30,075 nt of DNA from JBOHER01 sp050701115 (GTDB taxonomy: Bacteria; Actinomycetota; Actinomycetes; Mycobacteriales; Pseudonocardiaceae). The position numbers and the translations under genes were made by a program. Under the pieces are notes generated by a model, which was not told the DNA's origin, ran no database searches, and saw only the letters and a list, made by a program, of their open reading frames with translations. The stretch lies in the NCBI GenBank assembly GCA_050701115.1, contig JBOHER010000348.1:1-30075 (forward strand). The letters run 5' to 3'. Shown piece after piece: positions 15,705 to 22,859 of the stretch. Position 1 is the stretch's first letter. Each line of letters begins with the position of its first letter.

Positions 15705-17384
15705 CTAGAGCTCGATTCTCAGGGCGCGGATGCGGTTATAGAGGGTCGAGCGGCTGATGCCCAGTCGCTCGGCCGCGTGCAGCTTGTTGCCTGCGGTGGC
15801 GCGTAAGGCGGCCACGATCGCGTCGTACTCGGCCTGTTCCCAGGGCGTGAGGGAGCGCGCCTTGGCCCGGCCACGGTGTGATTCCGGCAGGTCGGCGGCG
15901 GTGATGTCCCCCGCCGAGCGCGACTCGGCCGCATGTCGCACGACCATGTGCAGCTCGCGCAGGTTGCCCGGCCACTGCTGCGCGGCCAAGGCTCCCAGCG
16001 CGCTGGGGGCGAAGCGCAGGCTACGGTCCGGCCGCAGTTCGGTGAGCATCGCCCGGACCAGAGCGGGCAACTCGGCGCGCCGAGTGCGCAGTGGCGGGAG
16101 CTCGACACCGGACACGCAGCTGGCCGCGAGGCTCAGTGGGTCGGCGCGCAGCTGTTCGCGCGGCGCGCTGGTGAGCACGATCCGAGCCGCAGCATGGGTA
16201 AGCAGGCGGGTCAGCCGCACACACAGCGCGGCGGGCAGTAGCTGGATCTCCTCAACGACGAGCACTCCGTCATGGGTGGCCGCGAAGTCCTCCAGCTGTC
16301 GGGCCCACTCGCCTTCGCCGAGTTCGGGCACCCTGGCTGCGTCGAGCGTGGCCACAGCTCGGGTGCCCGCGATAGTGCGCACCGCGGTGGTGCGGCCGGA
16401 GCCGGGCTCCCCGGAGATCAGCACCGGAGAGTGCAGGTCGCCGAGGGCGCGGAGCTCGCGCTCGACGGTGGACTCCGCGAGCGGCATCGCGCCTTGCCGC
16501 CGGTGCGGCCGGGTGGCTCGCGGCCGCTGGGCCGGAACGAGCTGGAACAACGTGCCGCCGGTGCCGTTGATTCGCGACGCTCGCGCGTTGACCAACCGGC
16601 CCGAGGCCAGCCGGAACTGCCGGACCAGTGTCCGATCGACCGGCACGTCGGGGGCGATCATGCGCAGCAGCGCATGATCGGCTGCTTCCAGCAGATCGAC
16701 CGCGGTCGGATTGGTCAGCACCACCTTGTCGCCGAGGACGATGACTGCCCGTGACCGATGCTGGGCGGCGGATTGAAACGCGGCCAGCAGATATTGCTCG
16801 GTTTCCCGCGAGCCCGTCAGCAGTCGACGTTCGATGTCCCGCACCGCCCGCTGCACGAACGGTGCGAACAACGGATTAGCGGTCGGCATGATGCCGGTGA
16901 TGTCGAGGACGCCCTCGAGCCTGCGGGTCACCGGATGCAGGATCGGCTGACCGTAACAGCTGAACTTCTTGAGTGACTCGAGGAAATGCTCGTCACCGTT
17001 GACGGTGACGCCTCGGCGCGTTTCGTAGGGAGTGGCCACCGAGTTGGTGCCCGAGATGGCTTCGTTGTACCTGCTACCGGGGACCGCGCTGATCTCCTCG
17101 AGCGCCAGCTCCACCCTGCGGTCGGTGAATCGCAGGTCGATGATACGGCAGTCACGGTCGGCCAGCGCAAGACACAGGGTGGTGCCCTCGAGCTGGATGA
17201 TCATCTCGTCCAGAACCGGCGCCGCGGCGACCATCAGCCTGCTGGTCCGATCGATGTCGGTGACCGTAAGCCGGTCGATCTTGGTGTCCGGCGCGAGCCC
17301 GGACATCCGAGCGCGCCGCCAGGAAGCGGCGATCTCCGGGCGGGGCGGATCATCCCCCGCCCACCGTGGCTGCGGCATCGTCAT
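15705..17384 (-). CDS. AcoR-like regulator (GAF, degenerate AAA+, Fis HTH)
   Basis: This protein of about 559 residues has an AcoR-type N-terminus (PEIAASWRRARMSGL), a GAF-like sensory region (SRYNEAISGTNSVATPYETRRGVTVNGDEHF and LEGVLDITG), an AAA+ domain with Walker A GEPGSGRT and Walker B VLVVEEIQLL, and a C-terminal Fis-type helix-turn-helix (NKLHAAERLGISRSTLYNRI). The loop between Walker A and B is about 25 residues shorter than in NtrC and the sigma-54-contacting GAFTGA motif is absent. That fits actinobacteria, which lack sigma-54. The start chosen is ATG 17384, seven bases after GAGGAG; a longer frame to 17447 has no ribosome site. It probably senses a small molecule and controls the adjacent molybdenum hydroxylase genes. 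Confidence 0.85.
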   Translation of the reverse strand: MTMPQPRWAGDDPPRPEIAASWRRARMSGLAPDTKIDRLTVTDIDRTSRLMVAAAPVLDEMIIQLEGTTLCLALADRDCRIIDLRFTDRRVELALEEISAVPGSRYNEAISGTNSVATPYETRRGVTVNGDEHFLESLKKFSCYGQPILHPVTRRLEGVLDITGIMPTANPLFAPFVQRAVRDIERRLLTGSRETEQYLLAAFQSAAQHRSRAVIVLGDKVVLTNPTAVDLLEAADHALLRMIAPDVPVDRTLVRQFRLASGRLVNARASRINGTGGTLFQLVPAQRPRATRPHRRQGAMPLAESTVERELRALGDLHSPVLISGEPGSGRTTAVRTIAGTRAVATLDAARVPELGEGEWARQLEDFAATHDGVLVVEEIQLLPAALCVRLTRLLTHAAARIVLTSAPREQLRADPLSLAASCVSGVELPPLRTRRAELPALVRAMLTELRPDRSLRFAPSALGALAAQQWPGNLRELHMVVRHAAESRSAGDITAADLPESHRGRAKARSLTPWEQAEYDAIVAALRATAGNKLHAAERLGISRSTLYNRIRALRIEL

Positions 17385-17498
17385 TCCGCGCTCCTCGCAC
17401 GCACGCCCTCGCGGCGGCACAAGTCCGCCACAAGTAGTGCAGCTCATACTCCGTTCGGACTAATCATGCCATCGCCCGAAAGGGAGCGCTTACCGCGG

Positions 17499-18077
17499 TC
17501 AGCCGAACCAGGCGGGCTTGTTGCCCGGTTTCCATTTGATGTTGCATCCGATGCTCGGGATCTGCTCGCCGCTGATCGGCTCCCCGGACAGCATGGCGGT
17601 GATCGCCGCGTCGAGCTCGGCACCGGTGACCGGAACATCGTTGCCCGGGGTCGAACCGTCCATGCGTCCCCGGTAGACCAGTCGGCTCGCGTCGTCGAAC
17701 AGGAAGAAGTCCGGCGTGCATGCGGCGCGGTAGGCCTGGGCCACGGACTGATCTGAATCGCTGACGTACGGAAAGCGCCAGTTCCACCGCGCGGCATGCT
17801 CGGCCATCGTGTCCGGCTCTTCGATGGGGTAGGCAGAAACGTCATTGCTGTTGATGCCGATCACCCCGACACCTGCTCGGATCCAGCGGGCAGCCGCCGC
17901 GCCGAACTCGACGGCGACATGCCGCACGTACGGGCAGTGGTTGCAGACGAAGGCGACCAGGGTGCCGCGTTCGCCTGCCACCTGGTCCAGGGACCACACC
18001 GTGCCTGAAGGGTCGGGGAGGGAGAACTCGGGGGCCGGGGTGCCGAGCGGGAGCATCGTAGAGTTCACAGCGACCAT
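17499..18077 (-). CDS. thioredoxin-fold (AhpC/TSA-redoxin) protein
   Basis: A 192-residue protein of the redoxin branch common in actinobacteria and proteobacteria. PAPEFSLPDPSGTVWSL leads to LVAFVCNHCPYVRHVAVEF, where C-N-H-C is the redox-active CxxC. GINSNDVSAYPIEEPDTM, ACTPDFFLFD (cis-Pro before the strand) and YRGRMDGSTPGND complete the fold. There is no signal peptide, so it would act in the cytosol as a thiol oxidoreductase or peroxiredoxin-like enzyme. The physiological partner is unknown. The ATG at 18077 has a weak GGTAGGG ribosome site; the ATG at 18056 is a possible internal start. The 90-aa paralogue gene lies 39 bp upstream on the same strand, and the AcoR-like gene follows. Confidence 0.9.
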   Translation of the reverse strand: MVAVNSTMLPLGTPAPEFSLPDPSGTVWSLDQVAGERGTLVAFVCNHCPYVRHVAVEFGAAAARWIRAGVGVIGINSNDVSAYPIEEPDTMAEHAARWNWRFPYVSDSDQSVAQAYRAACTPDFFLFDDASRLVYRGRMDGSTPGNDVPVTGAELDAAITAMLSGEPISGEQIPSIGCNIKWKPGNKPAWFG

Positions 18078-18116
18078 GGCCCCGACCCTACCGGCCGGCC
18101 GGGGAGCGACGACGAG

Positions 18117-18389
18117 CTACGCGGCGTGCCCGACAGCGGTGAGCGCTGCGATTCCCGCGTCGGTAGCCGTGATCGGGCGGTCGCCGGGGCCGAATCTGCG
18201 CTCGATCGCGATGAGACCACAGTCGGCGAGCCGGTCCAGTTCCTCGGCCTCCCACGGAGGTACCTGACCGGCTTCGCTTCCGTCGGGTCCGCGCCAGCGG
18301 TAACCCGAAGGCCCACCCCACTGGCCGGTGTGGAACAGCAGCTCTCCTGCGGCTGCGTGCCGCAGCGGTAGCAGCTCGTGGTCGGTCAT
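18117..18389 (-). CDS. 90-residue orphan protein, paralogue 2 of 2 (winged-helix-like)
   Basis: Ninety residues, LRHAAAGELLFHTGQWGGPS, GYRWRGPDGSEAGQVPPWEA, LADCGLIAIERRFGPGDRP and TATDAGIAALTAVGHA. It is colinear with the protein encoded at 9672-9944 over the whole length. As in that copy, the C-terminal 'TATDAGIAAL' resembles a MarR/PadR-like wing plus helix. The ATG at 18389 follows GAGGTGCGAT, nearly identical to the site of the other copy; an in-frame extension to 18422 has no support. The 33-bp element lies at 18441-18473. Upstream of it is a truncated protease remnant ending four bases away. Function unknown. Confidence 0.7.
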   Translation of the reverse strand: MTDHELLPLRHAAAGELLFHTGQWGGPSGYRWRGPDGSEAGQVPPWEAEELDRLADCGLIAIERRFGPGDRPITATDAGIAALTAVGHAA

Positions 18390-18440
18390 ATCGCACCTCT
18401 TGCACTTGGTTCCACACCACAATGCGGCGAAGCGGTCTGG

Positions 18441-18473
18441 CGGAGCATCCGGGTGCTTACCGATGTGGGTACC
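18441..18473 (-). promoter_or_regulatory. 33-bp element upstream of 90-aa paralogue 2
   Basis: This is the counterpart of the element at 9998-10030. Both share GGTACC at the distal end and CGGATGCTCCG at the gene-proximal end with the same 16-bp separation. It lies 51 bp upstream of the ATG. The near palindrome TGGGTACCTA (18466-18475) matches the perfect TAGGTACCTA at the other locus. Conservation outside a coding region suggests a promoter or binding site. Confidence 0.5.
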
Positions 18474-18476
18474 TAC

Positions 18477-18604
18477 TTATTCCATCGCGCGAGGTCGTAT
18501 CCGCGTTGCGTGGTCCAGCAAGCGAATTCGTCCGCTGAACCAGGCGCCCGCGCGCTCGTGGAAGAGCGGACCGCCGCTGTCACCCTGCTTCGGATTTGGT
18601 CGAA
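18477..18604 (-). pseudogene. C-terminal remnant of a trypsin-like serine protease
   Basis: On the minus strand one frame reads PNPKQGDSGGPLFHERAGAW and continues to a TAA at 18479-18477. GDSGGP (18567-18584) is the active-site serine signature of S1 proteases, followed by the expected hydrophobic LF. The frame upstream runs directly into the 3' end of the thiolase-like gene in a different frame, with no sign of the His and Asp motifs. About 40 residues of a protease C-terminus therefore appear to remain after truncation. A chance match is possible, because the sequence after LFHERAGAWFSG is not a strong protease continuation. Confidence 0.45.
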
Positions 18605-20083
18605 TCAGGCGAAGCGGGCGTCCGGGAGCAGGGTGACGGTGTCGCCGATCGGCTCGCTCGACAACAGGCGAGCGATCACATCGGCGTCCTTGCTGGCCGC
18701 GAAGGCGCGCCTGCGGTCGGCGAGCAGGCACGCGACGTGCGCTGTGGTTGCGTTGCCTTCCCGGTCGTAGCCGATGGTGTAGGTCTCGATGACGGCTTGG
18801 CCCAGATGACCTTCGGCGATCTCGCGCCGTGCCCGCAGGTCGACCTGGTCCTGCACGCTGTGCTGGGTGTAGCCGTGCGCAGGGGGTGTGCCGGAAAGCA
18901 GCGCGGCGGCGTGCTTGGTGAGGAACCAGCCCACCCCGGTGGCGAGTCCGATGGAGCCCGGGTCTTGCCGGATCCGCTCGGCCAGCGTGGCCAGCGAGTG
19001 CATCACGTAGTTGCTGCCCGGCCCGCCTGCGAAGGTGAGCCCGCCGGTGACGGTCGGCGGCCGGTGCGGGTCGTCGAGGTCAATGCCGAGTTCGGTGGCC
19101 GCGACCTGTACCGCCGAGGGGAAGCAGGAATAGAGGTCGAGGTGGTCCACCTCGTCGATACCGATACCGGCGTGACCCAGCATGGCGCGACCGATGGCGT
19201 TGATCGCGGGGGACCGGTGCAGTTCCGCGCGTTCACCGACGTACCAGTGGTCCGTGGCGGTGCCGGTCGAGTGGACGAAGACCCAGCGGTCGCGGGCGAT
19301 CCCCATGGCGTCGGCCGCTTCCGCTGAGCTGAGGATGAGGGCGGCGCCCTGGTCGACGTGAATGTTCGCGGTGGTCAGTTTGCGGTAGGGGAAGCTGACC
19401 ATCCGGTTGTGTCTGCTCGCGGTGGCGATCGTCTGTGTGTCGGGTCCGGTGTTGTTCCACGCGCGCGGATTGGTCTTGGCGACCTCGGCGAAACGCGCCC
19501 AGAGGCTGGCAACCCACTGTTCGTGTGCGGTGATGTCCCGGCCGGCTGCTGCCCGGATCGCGTTCTCGAACAGCGGGTAGAAGTGGATCGGCAGGTAGAG
19601 GCCGCTTGCTTCCTCGGCCGGATGCGAGGGGTGCCGGTCGGTGCCGAGCTTTCTGGTGGGCGTCGCCTCAGCCTGCTGTTCTGCTGCGTCGGTGAGGCGG
19701 CCTTCGTGCAGGGCCTTGACGGTTTCCGCGCCGGCCAGCAGGGCCACATCGAGCAGTCCGGCCGAGATGTGCTCGCAGGCGTCGGTCAGGAGGTCGAGCG
19801 GGCTGGTGCCGCTCATGCTGGTGGTGACCGTCTCCCTCGGCGCCGCACCTAGTGCGTCGGCCAGCACCCGACCGGGATCTGGTGCCTGCCAGCACATGCT
19901 GTCGGCAACCCCTATCGACCGGATCCGCTCCAGCACGGTGCCCTCGGCGACCCCGGTATCGGCAACGGCGAGCCGGGCGGCGGTGGTCGTCAGCGCGAGC
20001 GGGGAAGTTTCGGCGGTGCGCTCGGCGGGCGAGCACTGGCCAACGCCCACCAGTACCGGCATTCTCGGGTCAAGCCACGTCAT
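18605..20083 (-). CDS. thiolase-like acetyl-CoA acetyltransferase family protein
   Basis: This 492-residue protein begins MPVLVGVGQ, the standard thiolase opening, and has the two-domain thiolase layout. TTSMSGTSPLDLLTDACEHISAGLLDVALLAGAE marks the nucleophile region, but where degradative thiolases have N-x-x-Cys-S-S-G there is no cysteine at the expected place. DLYSCFPSAVQVAATELGID and FAGGPGSNYVMHSL correspond to the C-terminal catalytic loops, with the usual H-P-x-G loop altered. It resembles mycobacterial thiolase-like proteins such as Rv1867, whose activity is unclear, so claisen condensation should not be assumed. AGGAGG lies 12 bases before the ATG. It is divergent from the alpha/beta hydrolase. 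Confidence 0.75.
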   Translation of the reverse strand: MTWLDPRMPVLVGVGQCSPAERTAETSPLALTTTAARLAVADTGVAEGTVLERIRSIGVADSMCWQAPDPGRVLADALGAAPRETVTTSMSGTSPLDLLTDACEHISAGLLDVALLAGAETVKALHEGRLTDAAEQQAEATPTRKLGTDRHPSHPAEEASGLYLPIHFYPLFENAIRAAAGRDITAHEQWVASLWARFAEVAKTNPRAWNNTGPDTQTIATASRHNRMVSFPYRKLTTANIHVDQGAALILSSAEAADAMGIARDRWVFVHSTGTATDHWYVGERAELHRSPAINAIGRAMLGHAGIGIDEVDHLDLYSCFPSAVQVAATELGIDLDDPHRPPTVTGGLTFAGGPGSNYVMHSLATLAERIRQDPGSIGLATGVGWFLTKHAAALLSGTPPAHGYTQHSVQDQVDLRARREIAEGHLGQAVIETYTIGYDREGNATTAHVACLLADRRRAFAASKDADVIARLLSSEPIGDTVTLLPDARFA

Positions 20084-20395
20084 GGCGTAACGGTACCTCC
20101 TGTTGGCCGCTTGCTAATAGCGGTGAGTTTGCCGTCCACGTCGGCGAGTTTGCCCGTTCCGGCCACCACCGCGTCACGAATGACCAACGTGACGATGACG
20201 GTTCGGTGACACATGGTGCACATGTCGACATATGAACCGTCTCGTGCGCGAGTAGATACGTAGCCGAGTGCGTAGTTCTACCGCTTCGCGGCAGGCGTGC
20301 CGCTGGGAGTGTTGTGACACCCGGTCCTGCTGGTGAGTCCCCGGCACGATCCAGCAGGACCGGAACCTAATCGGAGGCACTCAGGGAGGCTAGTG
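20084..20395. promoter_or_regulatory. 312-bp divergent intergenic region with palindrome and hairpins
   Basis: This gap separates the thiolase-like gene (minus) from the alpha/beta hydrolase (plus). CCGCT-N7-AGCGG lies at 20107-20123, just upstream of the thiolase-like gene. GACGGTTC (20197-20204) and GAACCGTC (20234-20241) are perfect 8-bp arms around ACATG-N5-CATGT, giving a nested palindrome. Further on, towards the hydrolase, are two hairpins described separately. No convincing protein-coding frame is visible. Confidence 0.5.
20288..20363 (+). promoter_or_regulatory. two consecutive stable hairpins in the alpha/beta-hydrolase leader
   Basis: Hairpin 1 is GCGGCA-GGCG-TGCCGC (20288-20303), a 6-bp stem with a tetraloop. 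Hairpin 2 has perfect 13-bp arms, CCGGTCCTGCTGG (20321-20333) and CCAGCAGGACCGG (20351-20363), with a 17-nt loop. GAGTG (20306-20310) could also pair with CACTC (20378-20382) and enclose hairpin 2 next to the ribosome site. There is no T-tract, so this is not an ordinary terminator. It matches no riboswitch class I can recall. Confidence 0.5.
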
Positions 20396-21235
20396 ATGTA
20401 TTCCGCAGGCGTCCCGGGCGGACTGGTGTGGCGGACTGTTCCGGTCGCAGGCAGGACCACGCACTACGGCTCGGGCGGACGCGGTCGCCCGGTGATCTTT
20501 CTGCACGGCTGGGGTCTCACTGGCCGCACGTACACGCGTGCGCTTGAGCAACTCGTATCGAGCGGGCATCGGGTCTACGCCCCTGCGCTGCCCGGTTTCG
20601 GGGGCACTCCGCCGCTGCCCGACGAGCAGCTGAGCCTCGCCGGATACGCCACCTGGGTCGATCAGTTCGCGCACGCCATGGGTATCGACGGGCCGGTGAC
20701 CCTGGTCGGCCACTCCTTCGGTGGTGGGGTGGCCATCCGGGTGGCGCGGGAAACCCCACACCTGGTGGCGCGGCTGGTCCTGGTCAACTCCATCGGCGGA
20801 TCGGTGTGTGCGGACGGCGGCGGCGCGGCGATGCACCAGCGGCCGCTGTGGGACTGGGCGTTGCGGCTGCCTGCCGACCTGTTGCCGGTGCACCAGCTGG
20901 CGAAGGTGCTCCCGTTCATCGTGCGGGACGCGGTCCCGAACCTGGTTCGTAACCCGGGTGCGGTATGGCGTGCGGCCCGCATCGCGCGCACCGCCGACCT
21001 CACCGTTGATCTGGCGATGCTCACCCGTCGGCGGCTGCCGGTGGTGATCGTCTCGAGCGACCAGGACACCGTGATAACCGCGGACGCCCTCGGCGCGTTG
21101 CGCTCGGCACTCGGCCACGCGGTGTGCATCACGGTGCCCGGCAAACATGCCTGGCCGATCAGCGATCCGGGCCGGTTCGGTGCGGTGCTGACCAGTCTGC
21201 CGCCGATCACGCCGACCTCGTCCAACGCCGCCTGA
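20396..21235 (+). CDS. alpha/beta-hydrolase fold protein
   Basis: This 279-residue protein has VIFLHGWG (oxyanion strand-loop), GHSFGGG with nucleophile Ser107, VVIVSSDQDTVI with the likely acid Asp and PGKHAWPI with the catalytic His, so the triad is complete. The cap region between residues 125 and 200 carries HQRPLWDWALRLPADLLPVH. The family includes esterases, epoxide hydrolases and C-C hydrolases; the substrate cannot be deduced. The start is ATG 20396, eight bases after AGGGAGG; an in-frame extension to 20333 would pass through the leader hairpin. It is convergent with the quinone oxidoreductase gene, three bases apart. Confidence 0.88.
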   Translation: MYSAGVPGGLVWRTVPVAGRTTHYGSGGRGRPVIFLHGWGLTGRTYTRALEQLVSSGHRVYAPALPGFGGTPPLPDEQLSLAGYATWVDQFAHAMGIDGPVTLVGHSFGGGVAIRVARETPHLVARLVLVNSIGGSVCADGGGAAMHQRPLWDWALRLPADLLPVHQLAKVLPFIVRDAVPNLVRNPGAVWRAARIARTADLTVDLAMLTRRRLPVVIVSSDQDTVITADALGALRSALGHAVCITVPGKHAWPISDPGRFGAVLTSLPPITPTSSNAA

Positions 21236-21238
21236 GCC

Positions 21239-22192
21239 TCAGCGCGACGGGTCGAGAACCAACTTCCCCTTGGTGCGACGGGCGCGCAGATCCTCGTGCG
21301 CTCGTCGTGCCTCGGACAGCGGGTACTCGCCGCCCGCGATCACCCTGAGGCTGCCGTCCACGACGGCCGCGGTCAGTTCGCCCATCGCCTTCTGCACGAG
21401 TCCGGGACGGGTGAACGCATGCGGCAGCCACAGGCCTGCCACCGTGCCGGAATGGGCGAGCAGGCTGGCCAAGGCGACTGGCCGGGGCTGCTCACGGCTG
21501 GCCATGCCGTAGAAGGCGAGCCTGCCGAGCGGGGCCAGTGCGGCGATGCTCTGATCGGTCACCCGGCCACCGGTCATCTCCAGCACCGTGTCGACCCGGC
21601 GACCTCCGTTGGCCTCGATGAGTGCGGCCGTCAGGTCCTCGGTGGCCGGGTCGATGGCCACGTCGGCGCCGAGCTGGATGGCCAGATCGCGCTTCTCCTG
21701 ATTGCTCGCGGTTGCGATGACCCTGCCCGCGCCGAAGGACTTGGCCAGCTGCACGGCCAGTGAGCCGACCCCGCCCGCGGCGGCATGCACCACGACCGAC
21801 TCGCCCGGCTCGACGCGGACGCTCTGACGCAGCAGCAGCCACGCCGTGGTTCCTTGCACGATCAGGCCGAGCGCGGAGACATCGTCCACCTCATCGGGCA
21901 CCTCGAAGATCATCGGCTCGGGTGCGACCGCCTGCTCGGCGTAACCGCCACCATCGACCAGGGCGACCACGCGACGTCCATCAGCGGTACGACCGACGAC
22001 CTCGCCGCCCGGGATCAGCGGAAGCGCGGCAGGCGCCAGGTAGGTGTTCTCCACGTTGTGGGTGTCGGCGTAGTTGACGCCCGCACGGCTGACCCCAATG
22101 AGTACCTGGCCGCTGCGCGGCTCCGGCTCGGGCAGTTCGGTGAGGGTCAGGACTTCGGGGCCGCCGAACTCGGTGATCTGGATGGCTCGCAT
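21239..22192 (-). CDS. NADPH:quinone oxidoreductase-like MDR protein
   Basis: This 317-residue medium-chain reductase begins MRAIQITEFGGPEVLTLTELPEPEPRSGQVLI, typical of QOR/zeta-crystallin members, and has AGVNYADTHNV and GGEVVGRTADGRRVVAL. The nucleotide-binding segment is VVHAAAGGVGSLAVQLAKSFGAGRVIATAS. No catalytic or structural zinc cysteines are present, so it would reduce quinones or enones with NADPH. The ATG at 22192 lies just downstream of a palindrome (22203-22216), suggesting a local repressor site. It is convergent with the alpha/beta hydrolase. Confidence 0.9.
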   Translation of the reverse strand: MRAIQITEFGGPEVLTLTELPEPEPRSGQVLIGVSRAGVNYADTHNVENTYLAPAALPLIPGGEVVGRTADGRRVVALVDGGGYAEQAVAPEPMIFEVPDEVDDVSALGLIVQGTTAWLLLRQSVRVEPGESVVVHAAAGGVGSLAVQLAKSFGAGRVIATASNQEKRDLAIQLGADVAIDPATEDLTAALIEANGGRRVDTVLEMTGGRVTDQSIAALAPLGRLAFYGMASREQPRPVALASLLAHSGTVAGLWLPHAFTRPGLVQKAMGELTAAVVDGSLRVIAGGEYPLSEARRAHEDLRARRTKGKLVLDPSR

Positions 22193-22202
22193 CCGCCCAT
22201 AC

Positions 22203-22216
22203 TAAGCGGTTGCTTA
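22203..22216. promoter_or_regulatory. palindrome TAAGC-GGTT-GCTTA upstream of the quinone reductase
   Basis: Perfect 5-bp arms with a 4-bp spacer lie 11 bp upstream of the oxidoreductase ATG, likely within its 5' leader or promoter. Size and symmetry fit a TetR-family operator; no TetR gene is in the window. Confidence 0.4.
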
Positions 22217-22393
22217 TTCACTGTCGAGAGTGCACCGGGAAGACCCGGGAGCGGTGCACGACCACGAGGATCGGCGCCGCTCCTACGAGCTGCTCGCCAA
22301 GCCGGCCTGGTCACGATTGACCCCAGCTCGGTAATTGGGCGTCTCGCTCCGCCGATTCCCTCTACAGCGTTTGCTCCGTGGAAGGAAGTTCCC

Positions 22394-22828
22394 ATGGCCG
22401 GGGGAGTCCCCAGCGCCGCCGCCGCGGCCGTGTCGGTCATCGTGCTCGGTAGCGCACCCACGCCACCGGGCACGACCGCGGACGACGTGCTCGTGGTCGC
22501 GGTGTTCGACAGCGTGACCACGGTGACGGTGACGCTGCTGGACACAGCGGGAGAACCGACCGGCGTTCCGGTCGCACTCGTGGGTGTCGACCCGTTCCAG
22601 CCGCGACCCACGGGGAGCGAGGCACCGGGACCTGGCCTGGTGCCGTGCGCCTTCGGTGACAGTTTCTCCCAGGTCGGTGTGCTCACCACCGGCGAAGCCG
22701 AGTTCTACAACCAGTTCAGCAGCGGAGAGGTCGATTGGGCAGCACACGTCGGCGAGTTGGTCGAGTTCACCGCGGAGATCACCGGCACCGCGTACGTGCG
22801 GCTAGCCGTGGGCCGTGTGGCATATTGA
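22394..22828 (+). CDS. hypothetical acidic protein
   Basis: This 144-residue protein opens AGGVPSAAAAAVSVIVLGSA, continues with alternating hydrophobic strands (DDVLVVAVFDSVTTVTVTLLD and PVALVGVDPFQPRPTG), and ends SFSQVGVLTTGEAEFYNQFS, VGELVEFTAEITGTAYVRLA. The composition is acidic and soluble, with likely beta-sandwich character. The ATG at 22394 follows GGAAGGAAG with suitable spacing. Nothing recognisable emerges for function. The TGA at 22826-22828 is also the first half of a 14-bp palindrome preceding the thioesterase gene. An antisense frame covers the same region but is less protein-like. Confidence 0.45.
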   Translation: MAGGVPSAAAAAVSVIVLGSAPTPPGTTADDVLVVAVFDSVTTVTVTLLDTAGEPTGVPVALVGVDPFQPRPTGSEAPGPGLVPCAFGDSFSQVGVLTTGEAEFYNQFSSGEVDWAAHVGELVEFTAEITGTAYVRLAVGRVAY

Positions 22829-22839
22829 AACGCGTTTCA
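22826..22839. promoter_or_regulatory. perfect 14-bp palindrome TGAAACGCGTTTCA
   Basis: This perfect palindrome starts at the stop codon of the hypothetical gene and lies 21 bp upstream of the thioesterase GTG. A central CG with AAACG/CGTTT half-sites is the shape of LacI-family or some TetR-family operators. No such regulator is encoded in the window. Confidence 0.5.
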
Positions 22840-22859
22840 GCGAAGACACTGGAGGTGTG

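Noticed and set aside
22147..22689. 180-codon minus-strand frame overlapping the hypothetical gene at 22394
   Set aside because: Ser/Thr/Pro-rich without motifs, no ribosome site, and overlaps the oxidoreductase start; the plus-strand frame is preferred, though weakly.
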